This document shows, piece by piece, positions 37,495 through 46,784 of a DNA stretch of 64,000 nucleotides. The translations under genes were made by a program, and so were the position numbers. How positions within the stretch are numbered: position 1 is the stretch's first letter; every line of letters starts with the position of its first letter. The notes beneath the pieces were generated by a model. It was given only the letters and a program-made list of their open reading frames with translations. It was not told where the DNA came from and searched no databases. The DNA is from Candidatus Woesearchaeota archaeon. GTDB taxonomy: Archaea > Nanobdellota > Nanobdellia > Woesearchaeales > ARS49. The stretch lies in the NCBI GenBank assembly GCA_016203225.1, contig JACQNC010000013.1, positions 22,022 to 86,021 on the forward strand, written 5' to 3'.

Positions 37495-37839
37495 TTACTT
37501 CTTCGCGTATTCAGAGATGGCTGCGGCGATTTTATCCAGATTCTCGTTCGTGACGGTGACGGCGTAGCCTTGCAGGACGGTCTTGACGTCCTTCGCAGTC
37601 GTCGGAAGCACGTCGGCGAGCTTGACGATGTGCTGTTCCTTCAGTCGCGGGACGTTCAATTCAGTGATCGCCTTCATCAGCGCCTTCGCGTCCTTCAAGC
37701 TCAGCTTGGAGAATTGTTCGAGGTATTCGAAAGCCCTGCCCGCGCGGTAGTTGAGCTCGCCTTCCTTGTCCTTGATCGCTGTCAGTTGTTCCCTGACTTC
37801 TGCGATGCAGATCGGCGTCTCTGTGAGTTTCTGTTTCAT
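37495..37839 (-). CDS. rpoF: RNA polymerase subunit F (Rpb4-like)
   Basis: 114-aa protein in L21e-RpoF-DUF655 order; RAFEYLEQFSKLSLKDAKALMKAITELNVPRLKEQHIVKLADVLP. Confidence 0.9.
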   Translation of the reverse strand: MKQKLTETPICIAEVREQLTAIKDKEGELNYRAGRAFEYLEQFSKLSLKDAKALMKAITELNVPRLKEQHIVKLADVLPTTAKDVKTVLQGYAVTVTNENLDKIAAAISEYAKK

Positions 37840-38129
37840 GGGAGCCTCTTCAGGTGGACCGGGTGGACGTAGAGCTTGCGGAGGTTCTTGCTCACGCGCA
37901 CGACTACCTCGTAGCAGTCGCCCTGTTTCTTGCCGATTAGTCCCATCGCGCCATGGTAGCGGTGGAAGTACCTTCCCTCTGCCACGCTGGGTTCGAACTG
38001 CAGGCAGACCTTGTCTCCAGTCTTGAACTGCTGGAAGTACTGCGCGATGCTGATCTTGCCCTTGGTGCGGGGTTCTTTGGCGAATCTGCGCCGCGTGCGG
38101 TGACGAGCGCCCCCGATGCGTTTGCCCAT
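37836..38129 (-). CDS. rpl21e: 50S ribosomal protein L21e
   Basis: GARHRTRRRFAKEPRTKGKISIAQYFQQFKTGDKVCLQFEPSVAEG. Confidence 0.93.
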   Translation of the reverse strand: MGKRIGGARHRTRRRFAKEPRTKGKISIAQYFQQFKTGDKVCLQFEPSVAEGRYFHRYHGAMGLIGKKQGDCYEVVVRVSKNLRKLYVHPVHLKRLP

Positions 38130-38281
38130 AGTCGACGCTGCACCGGGGGAGTATTTAAAGCTTATTGTTCAGGGGTGTTCCCATTATCGAATGATACTCG
38201 GAAGCACAAAGCTTAAATAGAAACTTGGACCAGAAGTGGTCATCCGCGATAATAGATACTGGTGAAGAGGAGGATGTTGGC

Positions 38282-38695
38282 ATGGGCAAGGGATTCTTTT
38301 CGCAACTGAAGGACAAACTGGCAGGTCCGTCCTATGACGAGATCGAGAACGCCGAACAGAATTACGTCGAGATCGACACGGCGCGCGAGGAAGGCAAGAG
38401 CAAGATCACCGTGCGACCGTTCCTGCTCGAGGACTTCGAGGACGTCAAGCCCATCCTGGATTCTCTCAGGGAAGGATACACGATCGCGCTCGTCAACATC
38501 CGTCCGTTGAAGGACAAGGACATCGTGGAGCTGAAGCGCGCCATCAACAAGCTCAAGAAGACCACAGATGCCATCGAGGGCGAGATCGCGGGTTTCGGTG
38601 AGGACTACATCGTCGTGTGTCCCTCGTTCGCGTCGATCTACCGCTCGAAGCAGGTCTCTGAAGTCAAGGGCGAAGAAGGCAAGGCAGAAGAGTGA
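38282..38695 (+). CDS. sepF: SepF-like cell division protein
   Basis: DFEDVKPILDSLREGYTIALVNIRPLKDKDIVELKRAINKLKKTTDAIEGEIAGFGEDYIVVCPSFASIYR. Confidence 0.9.
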   Translation: MGKGFFSQLKDKLAGPSYDEIENAEQNYVEIDTAREEGKSKITVRPFLLEDFEDVKPILDSLREGYTIALVNIRPLKDKDIVELKRAINKLKKTTDAIEGEIAGFGEDYIVVCPSFASIYRSKQVSEVKGEEGKAEE

Positions 38696-39055
38696 TCATT
38701 TTTTGAAATAGTTTCTTGACTCTTTCTGGATACGTCGCAGCAGGTCGAGGTTTTTCTTGGGCCACCGCTTGCGGTATTGGTCGTTCTTCGTCACGATCGA
38801 GAAATTGCAGCCCTCGAACGTGCGCCGCGGTTCTTTTCGCGTGTAGCAGTTGAAGGATATGTGCGCTTCGTCGTTCCTGATGGTGCCGTCGATGTGCCCG
38901 CCGTGCGTTTCTGTATCGTGATGCCGCACCCTGTCGCTGATGTCCGCTTCATAGAAGCAGGGCACGGCGTCATGCAGGTATGCGAGCCAGCCTTTGACGT
39001 GATGCGGCGTGTACGGTTGCGGAAAGACGACATTACGGGGGACTTTCTCGGGCAC
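38696..39055 (-). CDS. hypothetical protein
   Basis: 119-aa ORF. Confidence 0.6.
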   Translation of the reverse strand: MPEKVPRNVVFPQPYTPHHVKGWLAYLHDAVPCFYEADISDRVRHHDTETHGGHIDGTIRNDEAHISFNCYTRKEPRRTFEGCNFSIVTKNDQYRKRWPKKNLDLLRRIQKESRNYFKK

Positions 39056-39244
39056 GGTCGATTCGTAGCATTCTGAAGTTAAAAGTCTACCGGAAAGTTT
39101 CAGATATTTGCCTGAATTCGGTTTGCAAACATTAAAATATTCTGGCCGCTATTTGACGCTCGTGATCCATCGACCTCCACAGGAATGCTGTTGTGAAACA
39201 ATCGTTGCTTGACACGTGGCGATTGCCCGGCATTCGGAGGATTC

Positions 39245-39565
39245 ATGGTCACGAAAAAAGACAGGCGGCACAGCGGTTACGTTACGCCTGACGCAATGAT
39301 TTCTAAAAAGGAGTTGGAAAGGAACCATCTTGTGGTTGAACCCTTCTATGATGATTGGTCCGATTATCGCGATGGCGCGCGGGACTGGTCCAGGGATTTC
39401 AAGAAGATCAAGAAATTCAACTATGCCGTCAAACGTTCTCTTTATGGTCACCTTGCTGAGAAACGGATGCGGATGAACAAGAAACAGTCGAGATTGCTCA
39501 GAATCAGAAAGGCACGCAAAGATTTAAAAGATGCTGCCCGAGCAAATGCGCAAACGCCCCCGTAG
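39245..39565 (+). CDS. small basic hypothetical protein
   Basis: ORF immediately before tRNA-Thr; overlap with tRNA 5' end makes stop position slightly suspect. Confidence 0.55.
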   Translation: MVTKKDRRHSGYVTPDAMISKKELERNHLVVEPFYDDWSDYRDGARDWSRDFKKIKKFNYAVKRSLYGHLAEKRMRMNKKQSRLLRIRKARKDLKDAARANAQTPP

Positions 39566-39646
39566 CTTAGCAGTATAGCGCGTCCTTGGTAACCGCTTTG
39601 CGGAACAAAAAGGACGAGGCCGCGAGTGCAATTCTCGCCGGGGGCT
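39556..39646 (+). tRNA. tRNA-Thr(GGT) with ~19-nt intron in the anticodon loop
   Basis: GCCCCCG...CGTCC TTGGTA [intron with CCGC-TTT-GCGG hairpin] A GGACG...GCGAG TGCAATT CTCGC CGGGGGC. Confidence 0.87.
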
Positions 39647-39661
39647 TATCCGGAGGGAACC

Positions 39662-39805
39662 ATGCCAACCGACCACAACAGGATGAACAAAGTGCGGCAC
39701 GTCATCAAAGAGCAGATCGCGATTCTTGAAGTCAAGTGCAAAGACGGCAACGCGAGCAAGGATGAACAGAAGGAATTGGCGAAGCTCAAGAGAAAGCTGG
39801 GTTAG
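39662..39805 (+). CDS. small helical hypothetical protein
   Basis: MPTDHNRMNKVRHVIKEQIAILEVKCKDGNASKDEQKELAKLKRKLG. Confidence 0.55.
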   Translation: MPTDHNRMNKVRHVIKEQIAILEVKCKDGNASKDEQKELAKLKRKLG

Positions 39806-40992
39806 TGTCTTTTCCAGAACTTTCGGTGCTTGCCGCCTTGCGGGTGATGGGACGGTTTGCCGTGCACGAATTGCGAAGGCGGCAAAACGATCCGTTCGAA
39901 CTTCGGCAACGGAGAGAACAGGACTTCCCGCTTCACTGTGCGTAGTATGTTCTTGAAGTCGTGCGCTTCCTGCGGCGACACGAACGTCACGGCGTCGCCT
40001 TTCGCGCCGGCTCGGGCTGTCCTTCCGATGCGGTGCACGTAATCGTCCGGCGTGCCAGGGATGTCGTAATTGTAGACGTGGGATATGTTCTCGATGTGCA
40101 GGCCTCGCGACGCGACGTCCGTGGCCACCAACACTCCGAGCTTGCTCTGATGCAATGATTCTATGACGCGTGTGCGCTTGTTCTGCGCCAGGCCGCCGTG
40201 GATGGCTGTCGCGTCGATGTGCTGCGCTCTCAGGCGTTTCGCGACCTTGTCGCACCCGTGGCGCGTCCTGCAGAACACGATCGCGACTCCGGGCGTCTCG
40301 TGCTTCAGGAGATGCGCCAAAAGCGAAAGCTTGTCGCTCATCTCCACAGGGTATGCTCGCTCTGTGAGCAGGCTTGTATCTACGCGTAGCTCTGTCTGGA
40401 TCGTGACTGGCGCGTGCATGTGTTTGTGGACGAGTGACTGCAATCTTGGAGAAAGCGTCGCCGAGAACAGCAAGGTCTGTCGCTGCTTCGGGATCTGCCT
40501 GATTATCCTCTCGACATCATCGATGAAGCCCATGTCCAGCATGCGATCAGCCTCATCCAGGACTAGATACGTGACTGTCGATAGCCGCAAGCCGCGTTCC
40601 ATGAGGTCGAGCAAACGCCCCGGCGTCGCGACGATGACCTCTGCGAAGCGTGCGGCCTGGATCTGGGGGCCGATGCCGACGCCACCGAATACTGGCGTGA
40701 TGCGCAGGCGCGTGTGTTTCGCGAAGCCGCGCAGCGCGTCGCTCACCTGGATGCACAATTCGCGCGTGGGAGTAAGGATCAATCCCTGCAGTCTGCCCGG
40801 CACGATCTTGGCGAGCATCGGCAGGCCGAACGCTGCAGTCTTGCCGGAGCCGGTCTGTGATTGTCCTATGATGTCCTTGCCCGCGAGGATCAAGGGGATC
40901 GCCTGAGCCTGGATACGCGTCGGCGCGGTGTAGCCGAGTTCGTGGACCGCTTTCAGGAGGGGTGCGGGCAGATGCAGCGCGGAAAAAGGCAT
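39802..40992 (-). CDS. DEAD-box RNA helicase, RhlE-like
   Basis: SQTGSGKTAAF, PTRELCIQV, VLDEADRML, SATL, HRIGRTARAG. Confidence 0.95.
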   Translation of the reverse strand: MPFSALHLPAPLLKAVHELGYTAPTRIQAQAIPLILAGKDIIGQSQTGSGKTAAFGLPMLAKIVPGRLQGLILTPTRELCIQVSDALRGFAKHTRLRITPVFGGVGIGPQIQAARFAEVIVATPGRLLDLMERGLRLSTVTYLVLDEADRMLDMGFIDDVERIIRQIPKQRQTLLFSATLSPRLQSLVHKHMHAPVTIQTELRVDTSLLTERAYPVEMSDKLSLLAHLLKHETPGVAIVFCRTRHGCDKVAKRLRAQHIDATAIHGGLAQNKRTRVIESLHQSKLGVLVATDVASRGLHIENISHVYNYDIPGTPDDYVHRIGRTARAGAKGDAVTFVSPQEAHDFKNILRTVKREVLFSPLPKFERIVLPPSQFVHGKPSHHPQGGKHRKFWKRH

Positions 40993-41097
40993 GTCTTCAC
41001 TTCACTACTCGATATGTCTCAGAATAGTGATTATTACGCTCGAATGATGGATTATAAATCTTTGTATCTGCAGCGGCGTTCTTCAAGAAGCATCGGG

Positions 41098-42171
41098 TTA
41101 AACAGGCACTTTCGTGCGCTTGATTTCCTGCAACCGCAGAAGTTTCCTCTCGACTGGCTTGCCGCGGAAGAGCGATTGGTATTGTTCGCGGATCCGCGTG
41201 AACGCGGGATGGTCGGGAGAGAAGTGCCGTCTGCGTTTGGTCACTGGATCGTAGACTTCCGAGATCGGTTCTGTCTCGACGGCTGTTCCGGTGAAGAATG
41301 CGGCTTCCCAGTGTGAATCGAATATCATGTCTAGCTGTACGCGTCCCTCGGTGATGTTGTACCCTAGCGCGCTCGCGATATGCATTACGACGTTCCTTTT
41401 CGTTCCGGGCAGTATGTCCTGGTCGGTTCCTGGCGTCAGTAGCGCGTAACCTCCGCGCTTCTTTGAGAGCAGGAACAGGTTCTCGCCGCCTCCCTCTAGG
41501 ACGTTGCGCTCGGTGCGCGTATCCGTCAGAAGTGTCTCATCGAATCCGTGCGAGCGGGCGATATCGGTCTCCAGTCCGTTTCGGCAGTAGTTGCCGCACG
41601 CCTTTGTCCTGCGCAGTTCGTCCTGGACGCCTGTCGTCGCGACGAGCACTCGTGGATTGTCGAGATATTTGGCGCCCATATCTGCCAGCGTCACGATGAA
41701 CTCGATGTTGTTGTGCATCGCCGAGACGCCGAGCGCAGGGCGCGGGCGTTCATCAAGATCGGTCTTGTTGCCGCGGAACACCAACGGACGGATGTAACAG
41801 CCATCCTGGGGGTTGACGTGACCTTCGCGCACGTTCTCGCGGACGACGTTGAGGATGATCTTGCGGAGATGCGCTGGCGTGAGCCGTTTGTCTGCGTAGA
41901 TGCCTTCGTGATGTTTCTGTTCGCGGAAGAATCGTAGCGTGCGCATGCCTCGATGCATGCGTGCGACGTGGTCGTCAAGGCACGCGATGAACAGCGCGCG
42001 CTGTCCTTCGTCCCAGTATGCGCGCATGCCTTCGAACAGTCCTCGGCCGTAGTGCAGCGCGTTCTTGTAGGCAAACCCTGCGGAAGGGCATTCGCGGGAG
42101 GTATAGAGGCCTGGTGCGCCAGTGACCCCTTTGGTGCCGATCTCTTCATGCCAGAGTATGAAGTCCTTCAC
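41098..42171 (-). CDS. ilvE: branched-chain amino acid aminotransferase
   Basis: GRGLFEGMRAYWDEG, YIRPLVFRGN, EGGGENLFLL, TGTAVETEPISEV. Confidence 0.92.
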   Translation of the reverse strand: MKDFILWHEEIGTKGVTGAPGLYTSRECPSAGFAYKNALHYGRGLFEGMRAYWDEGQRALFIACLDDHVARMHRGMRTLRFFREQKHHEGIYADKRLTPAHLRKIILNVVRENVREGHVNPQDGCYIRPLVFRGNKTDLDERPRPALGVSAMHNNIEFIVTLADMGAKYLDNPRVLVATTGVQDELRRTKACGNYCRNGLETDIARSHGFDETLLTDTRTERNVLEGGGENLFLLSKKRGGYALLTPGTDQDILPGTKRNVVMHIASALGYNITEGRVQLDMIFDSHWEAAFFTGTAVETEPISEVYDPVTKRRRHFSPDHPAFTRIREQYQSLFRGKPVERKLLRLQEIKRTKVPV

Positions 42172-42343
42172 GTTGCCACCCTTCAGGCGTGATGCGCTCT
42201 TAGCTTATAATGATTATGGAGGAGTGCATCTATATTCTCGAGGCAATAAATCATATCGATTTCTATATACAAAATATATCAATAATGCAAACATTTAAAA
42301 GCCAACCTGTATTCAAACCACACATAGAGGCATTGAAAGGTAG

Positions 42344-42450
42344 CGATTCCCGACGGTAACTGCGGGGATCGGAATGATTATTCTCGATTGAATAATCGGT
42401 GTCTATCTTTCTTGTCATCTAGAACAAGAAGATGGAAACCGAACGGTTTC
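42344..42450 (+). promoter_or_regulatory. four consecutive stem-loops in the 5' leader of a DEAD-box helicase gene
   Basis: CGATTCCCG/CGGGGATCG; GATTATTC/GAATAATC; ATCTT(T)CTTGT/ACAAGAAGAT; GAAACC/GGTTTC. Confidence 0.6.
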
Positions 42451-42469
42451 TAATAACAGAGTGATTCAC

Positions 42470-43765
42470 ATGAAATTCAGTGAATTGGACATAAAGCAAG
42501 AACATAAGGATGCCCTCGCAAAGATGGGCATCACCGATCCCACGCCCGTGCAGGCCGGCTCGTTGCCGCTCCTTTTGGATGGCAAAGACTTGGTCGCCCG
42601 CGCAAAGACAGGTTCTGGCAAGACCATCGCATTCCTGCTCCCGATACTGCAGAAGCTGCAACAGACGTCGCACATCCAGGCGCTGATCCTAGCGCCCACG
42701 CGCGAGCTCGCCAACCAGACCTTCAAGGAAGTGCGCAAGCTCGACAAGAACGTCAAAGCCATAGAGATCTATGGCGGCGTCAGCATCAATCCGCAGATAG
42801 AGAAACTGCACAGCTGGGCACAGATCGTCGTGGCCACGCCAGGGCGTGTCCTGGACCACATCCAGAGGCGCACCATAAACTTCTCAAACCTGAAGTTCGT
42901 CGTCCTCGACGAGGCCGACCGTATGCTCGACATGGGATTCATAGACGACGTCAGGGAAATCCTGAAGCACACTCCTCGGACCAGACAGACGATGCTGTTC
43001 TCGGCCACGATGCCCGAACAAGTCATCCGTTTGAGCGAGGAATACATGACTTCCCCGCAGCAGCTCATCCTCGACCAGGACGAGATCACAGTCAAGACGA
43101 TCAGGCAGGTCTGCTACGGCGTCGACAAGCGCGAGAAGCTCAACACGCTCATCAAGATACTGCGCAAGAACAACGTCAAGCGCTGCATGGTGTTCACCAA
43201 CACCAAGACCTGGGCAGACACCATGACGCGCATCATCCGCGGCAAGGGCTTCCGCGTCGCGAGCATCCACTCCAATCTCAGCCAAAGCCAGCGGACGCGC
43301 GTGATCGACGACTTCAAGAAAGGGATGTTCGAGATCCTCGTCGCGACGGATGTCGCTGCCCGAGGCCTGCACATCGACGACGTCACGCACGTCGTGAACT
43401 ATGATCTCCCGCGCAACCCGAAGGACTACGTCCACAGGATCGGCCGTACCGGCCGCGCAGGCGAGGATGGCGACGCCATCTCGTTGTTGACGCAGCAGGA
43501 CGAGCCGCTGTTGAAGGGCATCGAGCGCGAGATCCAGATGTTCCTCGACGTCATCCCGATCAAGGCTGACTTCGACGGCACCATCCAGGTCGCCAAGCCC
43601 AAGCAGATGAACGCCGAAGAGCTAGCAGCCCTCGGTCCTGCCGAGGAATTCCAATACGCTCCCAAGCCGAAGAAGGACTACTCCGCGCCAGCCGAACACA
43701 CCGGGTTCAACCAGGAACACGTCGCCGTCGCAGAGGTCTCTAACGACTGGGACAAGTGGGATTAG
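42470..43765 (+). CDS. DEAD-box RNA helicase
   Basis: AKTGSGKTIAF, PTRELANQT, VLDEADRMLDMGF, SATMPEQV, HRIGRTGRAG. Confidence 0.96.
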   Translation: MKFSELDIKQEHKDALAKMGITDPTPVQAGSLPLLLDGKDLVARAKTGSGKTIAFLLPILQKLQQTSHIQALILAPTRELANQTFKEVRKLDKNVKAIEIYGGVSINPQIEKLHSWAQIVVATPGRVLDHIQRRTINFSNLKFVVLDEADRMLDMGFIDDVREILKHTPRTRQTMLFSATMPEQVIRLSEEYMTSPQQLILDQDEITVKTIRQVCYGVDKREKLNTLIKILRKNNVKRCMVFTNTKTWADTMTRIIRGKGFRVASIHSNLSQSQRTRVIDDFKKGMFEILVATDVAARGLHIDDVTHVVNYDLPRNPKDYVHRIGRTGRAGEDGDAISLLTQQDEPLLKGIEREIQMFLDVIPIKADFDGTIQVAKPKQMNAEELAALGPAEEFQYAPKPKKDYSAPAEHTGFNQEHVAVAEVSNDWDKWD

Positions 43766-44359
43766 ATGGATGTAAATTCTATTGACAAAGTGAATGCGTA
43801 CTTCGCGGAACACGCGAAACAGCATCCGCATCGTCCTGGATGGCGGAGACTGCTCGAATTCGCGCAGTCGATCCCTCCCGATCAGGACTATGCTGCGGCT
43901 CATCTTGTCTCGAAGCGTTTGCGCAATTTCACCGGCAGCGGCTATCCTGACTTTTCCATACGGAACGCGGTGACTGGTGAGACAATCACTTGGCCGCGTA
44001 ACGTCGTCCAGCTCGACAAGCAGCGCGTCCACGAGCTCGGCAGGCGAAACCAACGCTCATATGTGGTGCTGCCTGAAGAGGCTTTCATCGTCCCGGCTAA
44101 TGGTCCGTCGCGCATCGAGCCTTCGGGTGACTGGTATGTCAAGCACGGTCAATTCACCGAGGAGATGGTGCGGTTGTCCTGGCAGGCATTGCTCGCAGGC
44201 ACCGTGGCGGGCGCAGCATACGTGAACGACGGCAACAAGATGCTTGATCACGTGCGCTTCCTCCCTGATGCGTTGCGGACAAGCGAACTCCACCTCCGAG
44301 AAACAGACGCGCTCGTGCACATCCTCCAACGCGTCGTCAAGGAGCGAGGTTTAGCATAA
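43766..44359 (+). CDS. hypothetical protein
   Basis: 197-aa ORF directly after helicase stop. Confidence 0.7.
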   Translation: MDVNSIDKVNAYFAEHAKQHPHRPGWRRLLEFAQSIPPDQDYAAAHLVSKRLRNFTGSGYPDFSIRNAVTGETITWPRNVVQLDKQRVHELGRRNQRSYVVLPEEAFIVPANGPSRIEPSGDWYVKHGQFTEEMVRLSWQALLAGTVAGAAYVNDGNKMLDHVRFLPDALRTSELHLRETDALVHILQRVVKERGLA

Positions 44360-44716
44360 TCACACTTTTCAGCCATACATTCAGTCAAAAAAATAATTTT
44401 GTGACTTCAGATTGTCCCTGGCTGGACTTATCTTCACGACCGCCCGTTCAATCAGAAGGATTTTTTTCTGTGATTCGCAACGGCGCCGGTCAATTTTCAG
44501 TAATATAGTCAGTTAGAAAGGTAACTCGCATCTATCCCTGACTGAAACTTATCTTGTTTCCGCGTTCTCGGATGACTGGGCGGTTTGTGTTCGCTCAATT
44601 GTGAACTCATCGTCAGTTGGAGGGAGCGAAGGTTGTATGTGCGAAACGGCACAGATAACCACTTATTGGTAGTTAAATGGAGAAGATTTAAATAGTGGAA
44701 ATGACCTGTTAAACGC

Positions 44717-45220
44717 ATGGCGTATCCTGCTCTCTACGAACGTGAGATTAAGGGGTTGAACAAGGCAAAAGTAGATTACGTGATCATTGGCGCAATTGCG
44801 CTGGGTCTTCAAGGTTTTCCCAGATCAACTTCTGATCTGGATATCGTGCCCAAATTGACGAGACCGAATCTACGTCGTGCGATTGATGTGCTTCTGAAGC
44901 TTGATTACCGTCCTCGTTTGCCCGTCGATCCGTATGATGTCGCTGACGCGAAGATTCGTGCGTATTGGTTCAAAGAAAAGAATCTCCGAGCATTCACCCT
45001 TTTCAGAGGACCTGTTGATGAGATCGACCTGGTGATTTATCCGCATCTCACATACGCTGAATGCAAAGCACACGCGCGAGAGGTGCTTATCAGCAAAACA
45101 AAGGTGCATGTTGCGAGTTTGCGTGATTTGCTTACTATGAAGAAAGCGGCCAATCGTCCGAAAGATTTATACGACATACTCGCCATAGAGGCATTGCTGA
45201 GGGAAAGGCAGGATGGCTGA
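44717..45220 (+). CDS. nucleotidyltransferase-fold protein (AbiEii/MNT-like)
   Basis: VDYVIIGAIALGLQGFPRSTSDLDIVPK; DRAK-like C-terminal DLYDILAIEALL. Confidence 0.8.
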   Translation: MAYPALYEREIKGLNKAKVDYVIIGAIALGLQGFPRSTSDLDIVPKLTRPNLRRAIDVLLKLDYRPRLPVDPYDVADAKIRAYWFKEKNLRAFTLFRGPVDEIDLVIYPHLTYAECKAHAREVLISKTKVHVASLRDLLTMKKAANRPKDLYDILAIEALLRERQDG

Positions 45221-45398
45221 ACCTACTGCGCAGGACCGCGAAATCCGGGAGTACATACGTAAGTACGAATCGATGTCTCCTAGGGAGATTTTGCAGCATA
45301 TGGGCCGCCTCAGGGATTTTATCTACAATAATATGACTCCTGAAGGGCGCAGGCACATCGAGTTGGAGAAGTTAGCAGATAGTTATCGGACAGCATAA
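45213..45398 (+). CDS. small partner protein of the nucleotidyltransferase
   Basis: 61-aa ORF overlapping upstream gene by 8 bp. Confidence 0.6.
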   Translation: MAEPTAQDREIREYIRKYESMSPREILQHMGRLRDFIYNNMTPEGRRHIELEKLADSYRTA

Positions 45399-45431
45399 AC
45401 GCTTAAAAACAAAGCGCGCTTCATCTTTCCT

Positions 45432-45514
45432 GCAGCCGTAGCGAAGTGGACAAACGCGGGGGACTTAAGATCCTTTGGCTCAGGCCTTCGCAGGTTCGAA
45501 TCCTGCCGGCTGCA
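45432..45514 (+). tRNA. tRNA-Leu(TAA)
   Basis: GCAGCCGTAGCGAAGTGGACAAACGCGGGGGACTTAAGATCCTTTGGCTCAGGCCTTCGCAGGTTCGAATCCTGCCGGCTGC with long variable arm; loop CTTAAGA. Confidence 0.92.
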
Positions 45515-45555
45515 TCTGCGTAATATTTTTATTCTCTTTCGCTCTGCCATTCGCT

Positions 45556-45951
45556 ATGGCAGCTCAGGCGGTTAAACTGGAGGACGCCGACTACGTGCGC
45601 ATCCCTGCACCGGCATCGACTGATCCGCTTGTCCAGGAGGAGCTGAAGGACCATCTAGAGTCGGCATTCGGGGTTCTTACGGCTCGTGAATCGCAGGTCG
45701 TACGGTTCTATCACGGCATCGACGAGGAGAAGATCGACACGTTCGCCGACATCGCGCGGCGTTTGGATATTAGCAATGAACGGGTCCGTCAGCTCTATCG
45801 TCATGCGATGGGCAAGTTATACGCGAACGCGGATTTGCGCCTTTTCCTTGATGATCGACGTCGGGAATCGGTTGAGCGCGCCCTTGCGGAGACTGAAGCA
45901 GAGCGACGGTATTGGCGTGTTCGCTTGTACGCTCCTTTTCGTGCACGGTAG
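45556..45951 (+). CDS. sigma-70 region 4-like helix-turn-helix protein
   Basis: LTARESQVVRFYHGIDEEKIDTFADIARRLDISNERVRQLYRHAMGKL. Confidence 0.78.
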   Translation: MAAQAVKLEDADYVRIPAPASTDPLVQEELKDHLESAFGVLTARESQVVRFYHGIDEEKIDTFADIARRLDISNERVRQLYRHAMGKLYANADLRLFLDDRRRESVERALAETEAERRYWRVRLYAPFRAR

Positions 45952-46022
45952 TTCCCGATTCAGTATACATTTTAGTATACCAGCAATGTTTAAATACTAG
46001 TGGCCTCACTGAGCGGCATCCG

Positions 46023-46784
46023 ATGCCGACCATTATCGATTCTGATCCCCTCTTCCGCTACCTCGTCAAATTCCATGTCGTTGAGAACTTCTACAAGCGC
46101 GCCTTGAGGGCGTCTACGCGTGACGGTGACGAGAACCACAAGCTCGTCGCGCCGCTGATAATCCGCGACCTCCCAACGATCCGTGGCTTCGTCAAGCAGG
46201 AACTGAAGCTCCGCCAGCTGGACGGCCTCGATCTTCGTCAGGTCCTGATCGAGGAGGCGAACCAGGACGGTGCATATGTCCTTGAGAAGAAGATGCTCAG
46301 CAACAAGGTGTACGTGCACAATCTCGTCCAGAGCGTGCTGCGTGACAACGCGCTGCGCACGTTGGAGAACCTCCAGAAACGCGGACTGCCTTCAGACTAC
46401 AGCAAAGGGGGGATAATCGGCACCAAGACGCAGAACGCGTTAGCTGCCGGCTTGCGTGGCGGAAGGGCTTACCTCGTGAAGCAGACCGCGTTCGGTCGCA
46501 CTAGCTGCGGCAAAGTGTGCCTGTTTGACCACACCGGACTCCGAGCGGAATTCTTCCTCGTGCAGGACTTTGACAAGAGACACCCCTCGTCGCACTACTT
46601 CCACCCATCCAAACGAATCATCGGCGTGCTGAACGAGAGCCCGACGCTGAACAACGACGAGCGTACTACGACACTCATCACGCCGCTGCAATTGGGCATC
46701 TCGCCAGGTAGATACCTGAATTTGGGCGAGAAGCTCTTCTCGAACGTAAGCGATCTTTTCAAGATAGTGCAGTTGGGCGTCTAG
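46023..46784 (+). CDS. hypothetical protein
   Basis: 254-aa ORF with TTTAAATAC promoter ~35 bp upstream. Confidence 0.65.
   Translation: MPTIIDSDPLFRYLVKFHVVENFYKRALRASTRDGDENHKLVAPLIIRDLPTIRGFVKQELKLRQLDGLDLRQVLIEEANQDGAYVLEKKMLSNKVYVHNLVQSVLRDNALRTLENLQKRGLPSDYSKGGIIGTKTQNALAAGLRGGRAYLVKQTAFGRTSCGKVCLFDHTGLRAEFFLVQDFDKRHPSSHYFHPSKRIIGVLNESPTLNNDERTTTLITPLQLGISPGRYLNLGEKLFSNVSDLFKIVQLGV

Noticed and set aside
38282-38695. SepF and FtsZ in one window as an unusual division cluster
   Set aside because: Genes are ~27 kb apart and FtsZ-SepF pairing is established for many archaea
44360-44716. 350-bp gap before the NTase pair as a possible ncRNA or element
   Set aside because: No clear stems, repeats or ORF beyond a promoter directly upstream of 44717
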